64,000 nt of DNA. Origin: Periconia sp. R9002 (lineage: Eukaryota > Ascomycota > Dothideomycetes > Pleosporales > Periconiaceae). The notes under the pieces were generated by a model that was not told the DNA's origin, searched no databases, and was given only the letters and a program-made list of their open reading frames with translations. The stretch is taken from the NCBI GenBank assembly GCA_023627715.1, contig JAMAHW010000005.1, positions 310,001-374,000 of the forward strand. Direction: 5' to 3'. The position numbers were made by a program, and so were the translations under genes. This document shows, one piece after another, positions 32,501-45,530 of the stretch (its first letter is position 1; every line of letters starts with the position of its first letter).

Positions 32501-33541
32501 GTGTTCGGACAAGCCGACTTTTGCTCCTGACTTAAACTCTTTGCATCGCGCCAACCAAACAACCAGATCGAACTAAAATCGCCATCTTTTTCTCCTCCCG
32601 AGTACCAAACTTTTTTTTTCAACCCTTCTCAGCCCATGTGAATGTTCTACGCCACTCCGACGCCCTAAAATCCCCACCCACACCGGTGTAAGAGATTGAT
32701 CTTCTCAGCTCTGAATCTCCGATTTGGAATTGATGCGTTTGTGACGCGCGGAGTTTTTGCGTAGTCACCTTGGAATGTTTTTCATTTTGAGAGATTTTAT
32801 GGTTGTGGTTCGACCAAAGTTTGGCGCGTGCCATGTTCATGTCGGGGCGCATTCTCCTGTTCAAGATAGTTCTGTTGATGAAGGAAGCGGAATATGTTAA
32901 ATGGGATAGTACGGTGAAATTCGTACTCTTTTTTTTTTTTCTGATATATCAGGTTTCTTGAGCAAAGCTGTAGTCTACCACACACACTACATTATGAACG
33001 TCCTCGTATCAAGAAAACTGAGTTTTTTTTCTGAGGAATGAGACAGTTGTCTGTTTTTTCTGGTGGATTTTGAGCTTGGGTACATTCATTGGGGGGAAAA
33101 AATTTACGTCATGAGATGTGTTTGTGGAGAGGAGGGATTGCTAGGATTTTTCTAACTTCAGGCGGAAATGTGCATTTTTGGATGATTTGGATAATTGGAG
33201 ATCATGATCTTGTTGTTCATTAAAAAAGACCTATCGGTGGTTCGAATAATGTAAATGATATGAACATGCTCACGTGTGGTGCTGTCATGGCGATCATCAC
33301 TGCTATCGTTGTCAGTCTCACATTATGAGAAAATATGGTCGATGAGTAGAAGGATTGCATATGACTAGCTAACTGCCATCACCCCTGATTTATACCATGA
33401 TTCTACCTGGTAAGCAAGGCAATTTCAATTCCCGAATTCGTGATTGGTATCTTAATTAGGTAGTAGGAGAGAGAGAAGCGTGCGCGACCGAAGAGAAGAA
33501 ACTCATCATCCGTCCCCTTCAACAACTCATCTATCCAAAAC
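29590..33541. other. Long gene-poor interval between RGS and dynamin genes
   Basis: Nearly 4 kb with no gene I can support. It starts with the RGS promoter. A GGCATTT tandem repeat lies at 31275-31305. A frame at 32298-32576 reads with coding-like composition but no motif and no clear partner exon. From about 32880 to 33400 the DNA is AT-rich with T runs. Confidence 0.45.
31275..31305. repeat. GGCATTT short tandem repeat
   Basis: About four tandem copies of a 7-bp unit (GGCATTT), the last one degenerate, in non-coding DNA. Confidence 0.8.
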
Positions 33542-35812
33542 CTAGCGCCGCAAACCACCCATGGCCTCCCGGAAAGTATCCATGCCTTTCTCCAACATAG
33601 CCTTGCGATGCTCGAGGAAAGCGCGCTGCTGTGTAGTCTCCTGAGGCTCGGCTGCGACAAAGCTGATCTGTTGCTCCGTCATCTTGTCTACGACAAGCGG
33701 CGAGAGAATGACATCAGGCAATGGCTCCACGAGATGGCGCTCAATGACCGTCTTGCAGACTGCATTGACGAAGTATTTGAGCTCATCTTTGTAGTATGCG
33801 CGTTGGCTGTCAAGGGCTTCTTGTGAACTGAAGGTATCCATGTCTTGCTCGATGAACTCTGCCATGGCTTTCTGTACCTTCTCAGAATCATGCATTACAA
33901 CAGTTTTTTTATTCTGGTCAAAATATTCCTTACTAGCACCTTTCAGCGCATCTTTGCTCGCCTGTTGGTACTTTTGAGACCGCTGCTTTTGAATCGTAGT
34001 CGTGAAGTAGTCTATGAACGGGTTAGTAAAGAAAAAGCATAATGGTATGAGCTACTGACGATTGTATGTCATTGGATGACGAGACTTGTCCTTCAACAGC
34101 TTCTTCAGCTCCTCCTTGGCACTATCGTACAAGTCTCGAAGAGCCGCATCAACATTTAGGCCTGCAAGTCTGTCGACAAATTCTTTGGGAGCTGCGTGCT
34201 TGAGTGCAGCATATACAAAATCTTTGCATGCCTGTGTAACCTGACGGATATGCTCGTTCGCGAGAGTCTCCCATGGCTGAGATTGCTCCCAGAACAGCTG
34301 GCTGATTAGCATGGGCTGGTAGGTGCCTGGTAACTCATAACCACGCGTGCGCACCAGCATCTTCTTCACCCATGCGATCGCGTCTTCTCGTGACAAGTAT
34401 TTGGGAGAAGAAAGGAATAAAGAAGTGTGGTCATCTTCAGAGAGTGTAGAAGACCCTCCCTCTCCAATACTCTCACTATCCTCACCGGGACCAGAACCAA
34501 TGGCGAATTTGTGTCCTCGAAGCCGCATGTTCTCAGCAAATTTGAGATTGAGATACTGGGCAACAGCTCGGAAACGACGAATGTTCTCAGACGAATAAAT
34601 GCCCTTTTCTAGCCCCACTGCACCAAAGAAAGGACCCTCGTAGAACCCACTAATACCAGCTTTGAGAATTCCGTGAAACTCCATGGAAACTCTTATCAAT
34701 GTCCGTCGCTGCTCTTCAAATGTAGCTCGACTCTCTCCTAGCTCGTCGATAGCTTCATACGTTTGTCGGAGCTTACTATCCATCTCCCGTTTCAGAGACG
34801 GAAGCTCCTTGATCAAATGGTTAAGAAGAAGCCTGCTCAAGCGCTCACGAAGCGATTCAATGCCGACAAATTCACGAGGAAGGTTAGCATATACTCCTTT
34901 GCTAAAAAATAGCCTCTCTTCTTCGTTACGCTGGGAAAAAGTTATCCCCCCTTGACCTTCTCCCCGATTCTTCAGTATATGCCAGCCATTTTTGAGGTTG
35001 ATGTTCTTGTTCTGAGCCAACTCTATCCATTCGAGTTCGTTTTGAGAGCCTTCGCGAAGATAGTCAGGTTTTGTGATAATGCCTAGTGTACGGTTGCCTT
35101 TCTCATCAGCTTTACGAGCATAATCCAAAACAATCTGATTGGCGTAATCGTTCTTAGCGCTCACCACGGCTAGTATGATCGTTCGCTCGTTTTCCATGTA
35201 TTCTTTAACAAGATCGAGGATCAGATTTTTGTCAGCCTCCGTCTGGGCTTTGTTCGTTGAGTGTATCAATCCCGGAAGGTCAACCAAAGTCAGCTGAGGG
35301 CGATGTGGCCCAGTAATTTGAATCGAGAGCACATCGCGTGAGAATGCTCGAGAATCAGTCTCACCGACCGCTCCAAGGCCCATTGCCTCAGTAGCTTCTT
35401 CTATAATCCCAGGTAGCTGGCGGAAGTCTGCAATCAATCTGTTGAATGAATTCAATTGGTCCTGTTCGGTTCTAGGACGTAGCTTATCTGGGGTGATTGA
35501 CACTGCGATAACGGGGGTGTGGGAGCGGCGGAGAATGATTTCTGTTGCAAATCGGGTGCACAAGTTTTCCTTCCGCGGGAAAGGAATCTCTGTAATTCCT
35601 TCCAGAACCGAGCTCTTCCCTGAAGACTGATCACCAAATACGGCAATTTGAGGCAGGTCAACAATTCCATTGAGACCTGTTCGGCGCATTTGATCGGCCA
35701 TGTCCATGAGTTCGCGCTGACGATCGGATTGTAGAGCCTCAAGCGAGTCTGTTGTTATGCTATCGGGGTCAACTGGTGTGGGCGTAGCAGCCCCGCTTGA
35801 ATTAGGCGTCAT
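33542..35812 (-). CDS. Dynamin-superfamily GTPase, Mx-like, two exons
   Basis: A large GTPase that should assemble on membranes; fungal members of this branch are often labelled Mx-like and have no fixed role. Exons in transcription order are 35812-34060 and 34011-33542, giving 740 aa. The G domain has G1 GDQSSGKSS (60-68), the G2 Thr in ENLCTRFAT, G3 DLPGL (178-182) and G4 TKPD (247-250). The middle/stalk region follows, and the second exon codes for a GED-like helical end (MHDSEKVQKAMAEFIEQD, AEPQETTQQRAFLEHRKAM). There is no PH or Pro-rich domain, so it is not an endocytic dynamin. I chose the ATG at 35812 (MTPNSSG); the frame is open to an ATG at 36130, which would add 106 mostly basic residues. 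Confidence 0.88.
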
Positions 35813-38654
35813 TTCGAACTGGTTTGAAGCAGTAACAGACAAAGGATCGTGATCAATATGACGGGATTGACGGCGAGAGCATTGAGGTAGTGGTTGAGCG
35901 AGGAAGTGGCGGAGGAGGTTGGTGAGTCCAGATGTATATTTCCTTACTTGATCGATGCCAAGACCGCTAGCAGCAGGCAACGCTTCTATAGGCTGCCGAC
36001 TGCCTCTATATGGCAAAGGCGTTGTTTGTCTATTACTTGAAAATAAGTAAGAGAGGCAGGTAGCCTCAGCTTTCGCTTTGTGCGGTGGGGCAAACAATCG
36101 CCGCACAACCCCAAGCAACAAGCACTGCATGATCCCACCAAGAAGGTGAGTAGCGAATTGAGAGGGTATTGGTGATTATTGAACATGTCATATTCGAAAG
36201 AATCAGGTGAGGGATATTGCTCGTTGTAACTTAATCCGGTTGCGCTACCCTGACCAGATATCGTTCCTCACGGTTTGTTTTATACCAGATCGTATTGATG
36301 ACAGAGTAATCCCACCTCTCCTAGAATCGTAAATCGAATGATTGCGAAAAGAGGAGCTACCCACACTACAACAGGCCCATACCAAACAGTAGGCTGTATG
36401 GCAACAACCAACTTGAAGATGCTGAGCCGAGCAACTTCCTGCATGATTCTACAACATTGATTAGTACAGTCCTCATATCCTGTGTGCACGCCCCGGCCTG
36501 GACGCCTTCTTGCCATGTGTTTCTTGTGTCGATATGTACACGCAGGTATTATCCATTTCACTAACCAGGAGACTGTACTTCACTACATGAAAACACATCT
36601 CAATCGCCTAGTTACCTAATCTAGTAAAAGCTGTAGCTACATATATATTATGACGTGTACATTTCTGACGTAACTAGGAATATATGGAGAACTAATCACC
36701 CGATACTCTATTAGAATATGTATTCTCTTGAACGTTATATAATGTGCTGGCTTACTCAACTTATGTTTAAAATTATACAAATGAAACTATATTAACACTC
36801 GTTACAACATCAGATGACGTGGACAACCGAGATGTACCTATTTTGCTGCAAAGAATGGTAGTTCCACGGATTTTGATTTGATTACTTATGCGATAGGATT
36901 CTTGGTTTTTGGCATTCCGCATAATTTGAAAGAGACATGTCACCATGAAACCAGACGGAGGCTTTTGCCAAGATGGTCAACACGTAGTCTGTAGTGAAAC
37001 GCAAAGGAAAAAAAAAGAAACCGTCCACGCGGTATAGCACCCAACATAGTGGTAACGGGAAATAAAAAGTGGGGTTCTACAAGAGCTAACATGCAACCCG
37101 TTCTATGGAAATAAAGATATCCGTGCATTCTGGAGAGCGGCTCCAATGCAGATACGGGGGCAATGGTTACGACACAGAAGGATGTTCACAGGGATAGATT
37201 ACGACGCGATTGTATCATAGCCCACCACAACCGGGCACACCATGTCGTTGAACCACATGGGTCCTGCATTACCGCACGCGCTTTTTTGCAAAGGTGTGGA
37301 ACCTGGGCCTATCAGGAGACACAGGGTGCCATCCTCTGGCTCCGACTGCAAAGCAACGCACTGCTGGAAGATCAGGTTGAGCTGATTTGGGTCAGGTACG
37401 CGCGCCTGCTACCGCCGCCGCCCAAACACATGCGAGTGCATGCGCCAGTGCCCGTGGGGTCTAAGGCCGGGTCGGCCCGTTAGGGTGAGCCGCCCTCGAC
37501 GTCAGGAAGGAAGGCCGTGTCTGTGTTCTTCCGGTGCCGTGAATTATTGAAATGGATTCGGGGACTCGGAGAGCGGAGCAACGCGCCACTAGACTCTCAC
37601 CAGTTAGCACTATACCGTATGGAAGAGCGTCGTGAGGCGGGGGCGCCTCCGTCTGTCTCAAACCTGTCAGCAGTTCCTGGTGGTCACAGAGCAGGTCTCT
37701 GGTTTTTGCCGACTGCCGAGTTCAAGGATGGCAAACGGAGACCTTCTGTATTCGCTTGCAGGATCTCAAGTGGGGATGTAGTCCGTGGGGTTAAGGTAGG
37801 ACTCGCTCCCCTCCCTTCTTCCCCCCTGACAATAGGGATTAGCCCTGGGCCAGCTGCAAGTTGAACTGTGGAACGTGAGGCTGCATGTCTCTCGAGTCCG
37901 CGTTTGCTGGTACATCGAAAGATGGGTGTGCAGTTGCAATATGCTAGCACAAGATTCAATCGCATCTTCATGTTTGGATTATGATCCACAACTTCAGTAT
38001 CAGTAGGCTCTGATTTGAAATCTCTGGCTTCTGAATATGGCATACCCGTTCAGTCACTTACATGTTATTTTCAAGTGAAACTACAATATGTGACACATCT
38101 TCAACTAGGTGCGGACTGGTGTGTCTGCCAACACAACATCTCATGCGGCAGTATCTCAAGTGACCTGCGGCGACCAATCATCGTGTCATTCGGGGCACAG
38201 CTGTTGTCTCCTTCAGCAATGGGCCTGGCTTGTTGATAATGATACAGATGCAGAATGAATACTGTTGGAACTTGGAAGCATTGCCTTGTGCGTGATGACT
38301 ACCGCATGCCAAGTTAGATCCTTTACAATCGAGCAAGGCGTGTTTCCTTCTCAGATTATCCTGTTAAGCTCGCGTGTTCCAAGATGAGATGCGATTCATG
38401 TGAGCGGTTAGTCTATCAAGTGCTTACAAGTGGCCTGACTTTGAGCTTTGTGAAAAATTTACCAACTTGGCGTGGGTGGGGGTTAAACGACTACACCGTC
38501 CTGGACCCTATCATGCCTTGATCGCGGAAGAACAAAAATGACTTGACTGATCAGAGAGGAGAGCAATGTAGCAAAAGCCACGGCGCTTTGCGCGGGTATC
38601 GGAGGTACTTTCGGGACTATTCTCTTGCCCGAGCCCCATAGGGCTGAATGAGCG

Positions 38655-38682
38655 CGTCTGGTCTAGTCTGGTCTGGTCTGAC
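38655..38682. repeat. CTGGT short tandem repeat
   Basis: About five imperfect copies of a 5-bp unit (TCTGG, one reading TCTAG) in non-coding DNA. Confidence 0.7.
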
Positions 38683-39528
38683 ATGCAGCATGCACCGCGA
38701 AAGTCATCCATCATCAGTCTGACACGACTTGCAGATGGGTATCGTTAGAATTACGCAACATGACCGGGTTCTTCTGACTCTCTCAAAGTTGCGGTGACGG
38801 GCAAATGCACGATGCTGCAAGGCAACCATCAACGGTTCCACGTGAGGGAGAGGTCAGCGGTGTTTGATCGTGCTTGCATTGGAAGATGGAAGAGTCCACG
38901 ATGAACCAACCCGACATTGGGGCTTTTTGAACATCGTATTCGAATCTGAATCAAACCCCCCCGGCAAGACTGGCGCAGCCTTTTTTACCTCGGAAGGTCG
39001 GATCAGCGTACCTTTGCCCCTATTTGATGTAGTGCGGAGGAAGAGCGACAGGGTACCAGTTGATTGTCGATAGGTGAAGTCTAGGCGGTGCATTTGGCTT
39101 TGTTGGTCAAAAATTGAGGATTTGCAGAATGAGAAGAAGTTGCGGTAAACTTCAGCCACTATTTGGTTCACCGATCAAAACCTGGAGCGCGTGGTAAGCC
39201 TCTGACTTGTATAGAGGTAGATCAGTGGGTGTTGGGTAAGGTATGCGACGGACCGGTGAAGAAGTGATTGCTCCGACTCGGGACGCCACACTATAGCCAT
39301 GATAGGTATGATGGTTCACAAGTTGCCACGTCTAGCCTTGACTCTTGTCATGGAGTCTTAATAATGTTGACCACATGGACATGAATGACCTGAGTGGAGA
39401 TGGAATAACTGAGTACTGGTAGGGTAGAGCATGATGATGAGCACGTCTTAGATGATGCCAACTAGTCTCGAAGCAGTTAGATCAACATGTCCACTCATTG
39501 AGCAATGTTCGTACTCAGTACACTGGTG

Positions 39529-39560
39529 ACTGCACTGCACTGCACTGCACTGCACTGCAC
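39529..39560. repeat. CACTG pentanucleotide microsatellite
   Basis: About six head-to-tail copies of the unit GCACT in non-coding DNA. Confidence 0.9.
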
Positions 39561-40987
39561 GGCAACAGCACCAACACTTGTACCATGTATTCAATATTGT
39601 ACATGCTCCAGGCACCGACATGCCTGGATCGTGTAGTGTTGACTCAATACTGGCACCTCGATTCGACTGCCATTTGCGGAAAGCAGTAAATGAGCCCAAG
39701 GGACACGAATGCGAGAATCCGACAGACGATGGAATCAATCCAAGGGAATGGCAGGCTACCTACCTACGCACAGGACAGCAGAAGCGGTAAACGCGCCTTG
39801 GTGGATGGCGACACAGCCGCAAGAGCAAGACACAGTTCGTTCTTCTTTCCCCCCCCATGAAGCCCCGCGCCGCGAACAAGGTCAATGCACATCACATAGG
39901 TACTAGCCTTGACATGGATACAACCAGGTCAGTGCGAGCGAGGTTTTTACGCGAAGAACAAACGACCCTGCTCGTACTACGGTAACTACCTCCTGTCTAC
40001 GAGTAGTACATATATGATATGTACATGCACGCCTGGCGTATACATGTAGGTACATGTATGGACTGATGTACAGGAAACAAACTGGAACCACGGTGTGGCT
40101 CGGAACCTTCACCCATTTCGCTCGGCTCTAGAGCTTGATGTCGCCGTCTTGAGATGCACCAGATTTGTAGAGGCCATGCCTCTTTGTGCTGGCGTGCGGG
40201 GATAGAGTCCGACACCATACAATCACCAAGAGCGTTGGTCAGTACATACAGGGTTCGGGTCAGGCTTTTGGAAACTGCGTTCCTTTCAGCTGCATCGCGA
40301 GCCTAGGCGCATGCACCACGCCTGACTGGGAACAATATAGGACCCTTTTGTTGTTCCTTGCCAACTTGTCGGCTAGTCGAAGCGGGCATTAGCACCTGGG
40401 TGTGCCTAGCAACTAACCGTCATAGAACAACACGCCATCAGACCAGGCAGCCGATAAGCCTATCTGTCTGGTTTTGTTCGACTGCTGGCTCTGCCAAACC
40501 ATACCTGTCTGGGGATGAGCAGAGAAAGGTAACGCTGTTGTGTACAAACGGGCGGAACAATGTCGACGACATCCGAGCGAGCGGGGAAGATGGGGGTTGA
40601 CTACTGTGGAGAGGGTTCGTATAAGAAGTCGTGGATATGAAGGCTGGCTGTTACGCAAGCAGCCATGTGAGATACGACACTGTCGCACGCACCCACTCCT
40701 ATCCTGGGTGATCTACACTTCGCTGCGTCCTGTTGCCTGTGAGGTTCTGCAGGGCATCGCGATATTCCGAGGGCGATGGATGCTCCCAGTCAGCAACGAC
40801 GTGGACATGTGACGAGGCACTGCCAGCATCGTGTTTGGGCGTTTACCCATGTGGTCCCACCTCGTCTGAGATGGTGGTTGCTAACAATCATTCATCTGCT
40901 TGCTTGCTGTCTGCTGTCCGCATTGCAAAAGGCCCACCACTCGCTCGCTAGGCTGCATGGGAAACTTTCAACTACATCCCTGTCCGT

Positions 40988-41012
40988 CCTTTCCTTTCCT
41001 TTCCTATCCTGT
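40988..41012. repeat. CTTTC pentanucleotide microsatellite
   Basis: Tandem TTTCC units with variant last copies (CTATC, CTGTC). Non-coding DNA. Confidence 0.75.
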
Positions 41013-43146
41013 CCTGGACTCTAGAGTTGCAGGCGCTGACGACACCACCCAGGAAGATACCTAAGTAGATACATCCTCCCGCTACCCTTCCGCCCGCTGA
41101 GCAAGGCCGCACCCGTGCCGCACACAGTACCACATCATAGTAGTACCCGGGGGCGCGTCGACGAGGCGTGGGCGGGGTCTTGAAACACTACACTTTTTGG
41201 CCCAGTCCATCCTCGTCAGAACCTTAATTGCAACCTCCGAGGCGAGGGGGCAACGCTGGCGAGGCTGGCGAGCGTATACCTAACGCCACCTAGATACATG
41301 TACACGGGAGAATATGGAGAAGCTCGCTCGGTATGGAGTGCCGTGTTGCAACAAGTCAGTCGGAAAGTCAATGGCTGCATGACATCGCTTCGCCTGCAAT
41401 TGCGCAACCGGGGCGCGCTAGAGCCACGTTGATACTGTAGGTAGTTGAACCCCAGCGGGGTCCACTTCAGTTGCCTTGCAGTGAGGAGTGGCATCTGCTG
41501 CACATTCACTCTGCAGCGTCCGTTGAATGTTCCTCATGACTATCTATCTGCCTTGCCCAAATCCCAGAATTTCAAAGTGCGTCATGGAAGTCGAGATGCC
41601 CTTTGGGCTAACTAACCTAAGCTGTAAGCATGTTCAGTAAGCATCAGGATAGGCCAGTCTCACTCTGGACCTTGACCCTACGTATCCGTCGACGAGGATT
41701 CGCCTCATTTTGCGGGCCAGCATTTTCACAAGCGTGCTATTGGAACTAGGTACGGTGATGCCCTGTGCTATGCGTAGAGTCGGGAGTAGTGCTGAGGTTA
41801 GTATGTACCTGGGCGAAGAGGGTGGTTGCGTCGTCCGTCTGTCTACTTCGCTTGCTACTTGAATGCCATCTGCTTCCCAAAGTGGGATCCAACAAGGACA
41901 ATGGTGCCATGGAAAAGTTCTCACCGCACCCGCTACCTTGTACTCATCCTACCGTCCTTTGGAGGTTGTCTCGACGGTTGATATAGAGCTAAAGACCCCA
42001 CGCGGGATACAGCGAGTAACCGAAGTACCGATTCGAGGTTCTCTGCGAGTGCCTGCAAGCTGCTGCAAGTGCAGGGAACGTGTAGCGCAACTCAAGGACA
42101 ACTTGATATTGATCCCCAGTTATTCCCACCGCCTCCTCCGGCTTCCCAGAGTGCAGACGATCTGACCACCCCTCCAATATACTCGACTCACTCGCGGTGA
42201 AGGAGCGGGCCTGCTGCACGCATCTGCAAAGCTTATGCTGCGGGGTTGCTACTTCGGGAACATTCTAAGAATGGTACCCACCTGGTATCCTGTCAATCGC
42301 GGTATTCGCTGGGAAAGTGACCGTAGGGCTGATGGTCATGATCCGAGCCAAGTCCAAAGCCGAAGGGATCAATTCCATTGATGCGTGTACACTGTTTGTG
42401 CATCGTTGGCATGAACCCGATCCCATGGCCGCTTGCTCAGATGGATGGCCAGGAAGGAACAGATAGAAACAGCCAAGTCTCCAACGAAGCATTCTGCCCC
42501 TCCCACCTCCCAACACGCCGCCATGATTTGGAACAGAGCCGGGGATCTGCATCTCTGCGGCATCAATACCAAAACCTGCATCCACAAACATATGGCGGGT
42601 TTTTTTCGGCAAAACACACCGATTTAATGGAGTTTGGCGTACGGCGCGGTTGCCGTTACTTTGGATGGCTGGCTGGATTGCGTCTAAGCAGTGTGGCAAA
42701 ACCAACCCTTTGACGGCATCACTTCCCCCAGCAACGTCGCGCAGGCGCTTAGAAAGGTCTTGGGCCCCGAACGTGAGGCACAGCAAATCCTGGCAATCAA
42801 TTTGCTGTCCCCGACATGTCACTACTAGAGAACAAAACCCTGGCATACGACAATGGTGGGACAGCTATGCCGGAACGGCGAGGTTTGATTGAATACGGCC
42901 ATAGAACCCAGTAACGGTATATGTCGGTCTTGTAACGCGAACCCCGTCTAGTGGCCGCCATTCGCCGGCTCTTGCTAACATGGACATTGTTAGATATGGG
43001 CCTGCGGCTCAATCAGGTGTCGGCGGACGGCGGGTCAGCTTAAATCTGAGAAAGATGGGTCGACACGTCCTTGGGCTCAATGCTCCCGTCGCTGAGCACC
43101 GTTGGTGATATTACAATGTAATAGTGCCTGTACTATGGCATACATG

Positions 43147-43154
43147 TATATAAG
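43147..43154 (+). promoter_or_regulatory. TATA box upstream of the TauD/TfdA dioxygenase gene
   Basis: TATATAAG about 230 bp before the ATG at 43380. This would place the transcript start near 43180 and leave a 200-base leader that contains an AC/AT-rich stretch at 43289-43305. Confidence 0.5.
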
Positions 43155-43379
43155 CCATGCCCAGCTCCGGATTCAACCTCTGATCTGATTGACTTCACCA
43201 ACTCTCGGAATCTTTCTTTTCCCTTGATCCCTCTCCTTTCGTGCCTCGTTGCCGGCAACACAGCCAAGCCAACACTTCAACTTTACATACACACACACAC
43301 ATATACTCTCACATACATCCAAAGGGACCTTGTCAATACCAATCTCGTCATCTTCAGTATCGTACAAGACGATCCCACA

Positions 43380-44951
43380 ATGCCGAAGTCAATCCTCAGC
43401 GCAAGATCCTCTGTAGAGAGTCTGCAGAGCAATGCTACCACCCACACCGTTCCAGACACGCTTGCCCCTGCAGCGGTAGGTCCAATGGTCTGGGAGGGCA
43501 ACGAGTTGGATCCGGACAAATATATTATCAATTTGAGTCCTTCCGAGGTTCAGAATATTCGTGCTGCAGTCATCCACTTCAAGTGTAAGCCACCTTCCAC
43601 TCGTCTCGTCAGGGCGTTTCTCGTCCCTTCCATGTTGTTGCCTTCTTTCCAATTGCCTTATTCTGCATACGGCAGTGGCATCCTTCTACCCTGGGTGGGC
43701 TAGTGCATGAGCTATGCCACACCTCAGCCCACAACCCAAACACCACCACTAACACGACACCTCAGTGACTGGTCTCCCACGAAGCGCCATCAGCAAGATC
43801 ACCTTCCCACTCAACAACGAACTAGCCAACAAACTATCAGCTATCAGCAGCGAACTTCACCAGGGCACTGGCATCTCTGTCCTCCGGGGTTTGGATACGG
43901 CACGGTTCAACGATGAGGAGGCCGTCATTGCCTTCGCTGGATTATGCTCGTACGTGGCTGCCCTCCGTGCCACTGATTCATACGCCAATCAAACACTGAG
44001 TAAGTCTTCTTCCAAACCCGCAATCAAACGCAACCTCCGACCTCCCTCATGTAACTCCCTTCGCCGGCTAAATTGTGTCCCAGGCCACGTCCGCGATGCA
44101 ACCCACGATGTGGTACCTCACTGGGCCAAAGATATCGGGCTCGCCGGGTCCAAGATCACGTCGGCCATGGACTTCCACAGCGACCGTTTCTCGGGCGATA
44201 TTCTGGCCTTGCATGTCCGCGACGACGGTGGTGTTGACTGCGGTGGCGAGCAATACTTCACTTCTTTCTGGAGAATCTACAATGAGTTGCTGGAGAGTGA
44301 TCCTCAAGTGCTCGAAATCATGGCCGAACCCAACTGGCCTTTTGAGCTGAAGCAAAAGTAAGTGGTTTTCTGTGTTGCCTCTCCCCGCTTGTGTTTGATT
44401 CATAGCAAGTGGGTCATCAGTGGCCCCCACGTAAAAAGGGGGGAAAGGGCAAGAAAGAAAAAATGAGAGCACGAAAGTTGACGTACATTTCTAGGGATCG
44501 CGACCCATACCTCGAGCTCGGCCCGACACTCTTCTTCTCCAAGGGCAACAAGCCCATCTGCCAGCTCGTTAAGGCCCCTCTCCTCGGGAGTCCGCGAATC
44601 CAACGAGACCCCAGCATGCCCAACCTGACGGAGCAACAGCTACACGCCCTTGCCGCCGTCGAAACGCTCGCCAAGCGCTTCGCCACCAAACTCCACCGCC
44701 GCAAGGGTGATGTCCAGTTTGTCAACAACCTGAGCATCCTTCACGCCCGCTCCGCCTATGGCAACACAGGCGAGCGCAGCTCACGTCATTTGCTCCGCAT
44801 GTTCCTCCGGGACCCCGCACTGGCGTGGGACAAGCCTGCTTCCTTCAAGGCCAATTTCGACGACCCATTCGCTCCCGGTCGCGAGCAAAATATCCCCATT
44901 CTCGACTTGGACCCGTGGCGCAAGATTTCTGGCCGTGAGAGCCACGGTTGA
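43380..44951 (+). CDS. TauD/TfdA-family Fe(II)/2-oxoglutarate dioxygenase, four exons
   Basis: A non-heme iron dioxygenase; family members hydroxylate taurine, chlorophenoxyacetates and related acids using 2-oxoglutarate. Exons are 43380-43584, 43766-43999, 44084-44357 and 44495-44951, giving 389 aa. Joins read FKLTGLPRSAISKITFP, YANQTLSHVRDATHD and FELKQKDRDPYLELG. Iron ligands are His178 and Asp180 (MDFHSDRFSGD) and a distal His at about 321 (LSILHARSAYG); Arg residues in RSSRHLLRMFLRD should bind 2-oxoglutarate. The N-terminal 40 residues are Ser/Thr-rich and disordered. No signal peptide or PTS is seen. Fungal relatives are usually labelled taurine catabolism dioxygenase, but the substrate here is unknown. 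Its neighbour is a convergent Zn2Cys6 factor, which could be a regulator by position only. Confidence 0.9.
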
Positions 44952-45530
44952 AATGGAATAGAAGACGCTGTTTACGTTCGTTTGTGCACGGATTGATGTT
45001 TGCAATTATCGCTATTGTGTTGGTAACTTTCATTAACTTTCCATTTCAGCTTTGGAGTGCAGGTAGATGTTGGTCATTTATCTCAGATCATCATGAAATT
45101 GGAATTGATCATCGCAGAGTATTGCTACCCTAGGTATCAACACAGGCAGGGGATCTCAGATCATCATTATGGCGTTTGGTGTCAATTCACAAGTATCTTA
45201 TACTGTTTTGTTTACAAGCTTCAATTTTTTTAAACCTTTCGGGCAGGACTTGTTGGATCAAATGAAATTATGCTTCCCCTACCAGATGTTCTGATTTCAG
45301 TAGGAGACAATGAATGATGAGAAAGTAGATGAATAAAGACTCCAAGAGATCGAAGTCGCAACAGCAGATGAAAAAAAAATCCTCCCACGCTTTTGATCAA
45401 TGAGTAACAAGCCGCTGAAGGGGTATGTAACAGAACAATAAATTTACAAAACACGTTATACGCGAAGACGAAGGATGAGATGACAAAGATAGAGATGAAT
45501 AAATAGATATTCTCCACCTAGCAAAAGAAC
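44952..45530. other. Convergent intergenic spacer
   Basis: 579 bp between the dioxygenase stop and the Zn2Cys6 factor stop. AT-rich, with no gene seen. Confidence 0.6.

Larger units (their letters stand above)
35813..43379. other. 7-kb interval without a supportable gene, rich in microsatellites
   Basis: It starts with the dynamin leader (open frame to 36130), then AT-rich DNA to about 36900, then about 6 kb of mixed composition. ORFs here are short, overlap on both strands and lack motifs or credible splice partners; the longest, 193 codons at 42265-42846 on the minus strand, reads as low-complexity without a family. Simple repeats include CACTG units at 39533 and CTTTC units at 40991. The TauD promoter lies at the right end. 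I see no transposase or reverse transcriptase remnant. Confidence 0.45.

Noticed and set aside
42265..42846. 193-codon minus-strand ORF in the gene-poor interval
   Set aside because: No recognisable motif, no support from neighbouring exons, and overlapping open frames on the other strand; likely chance.
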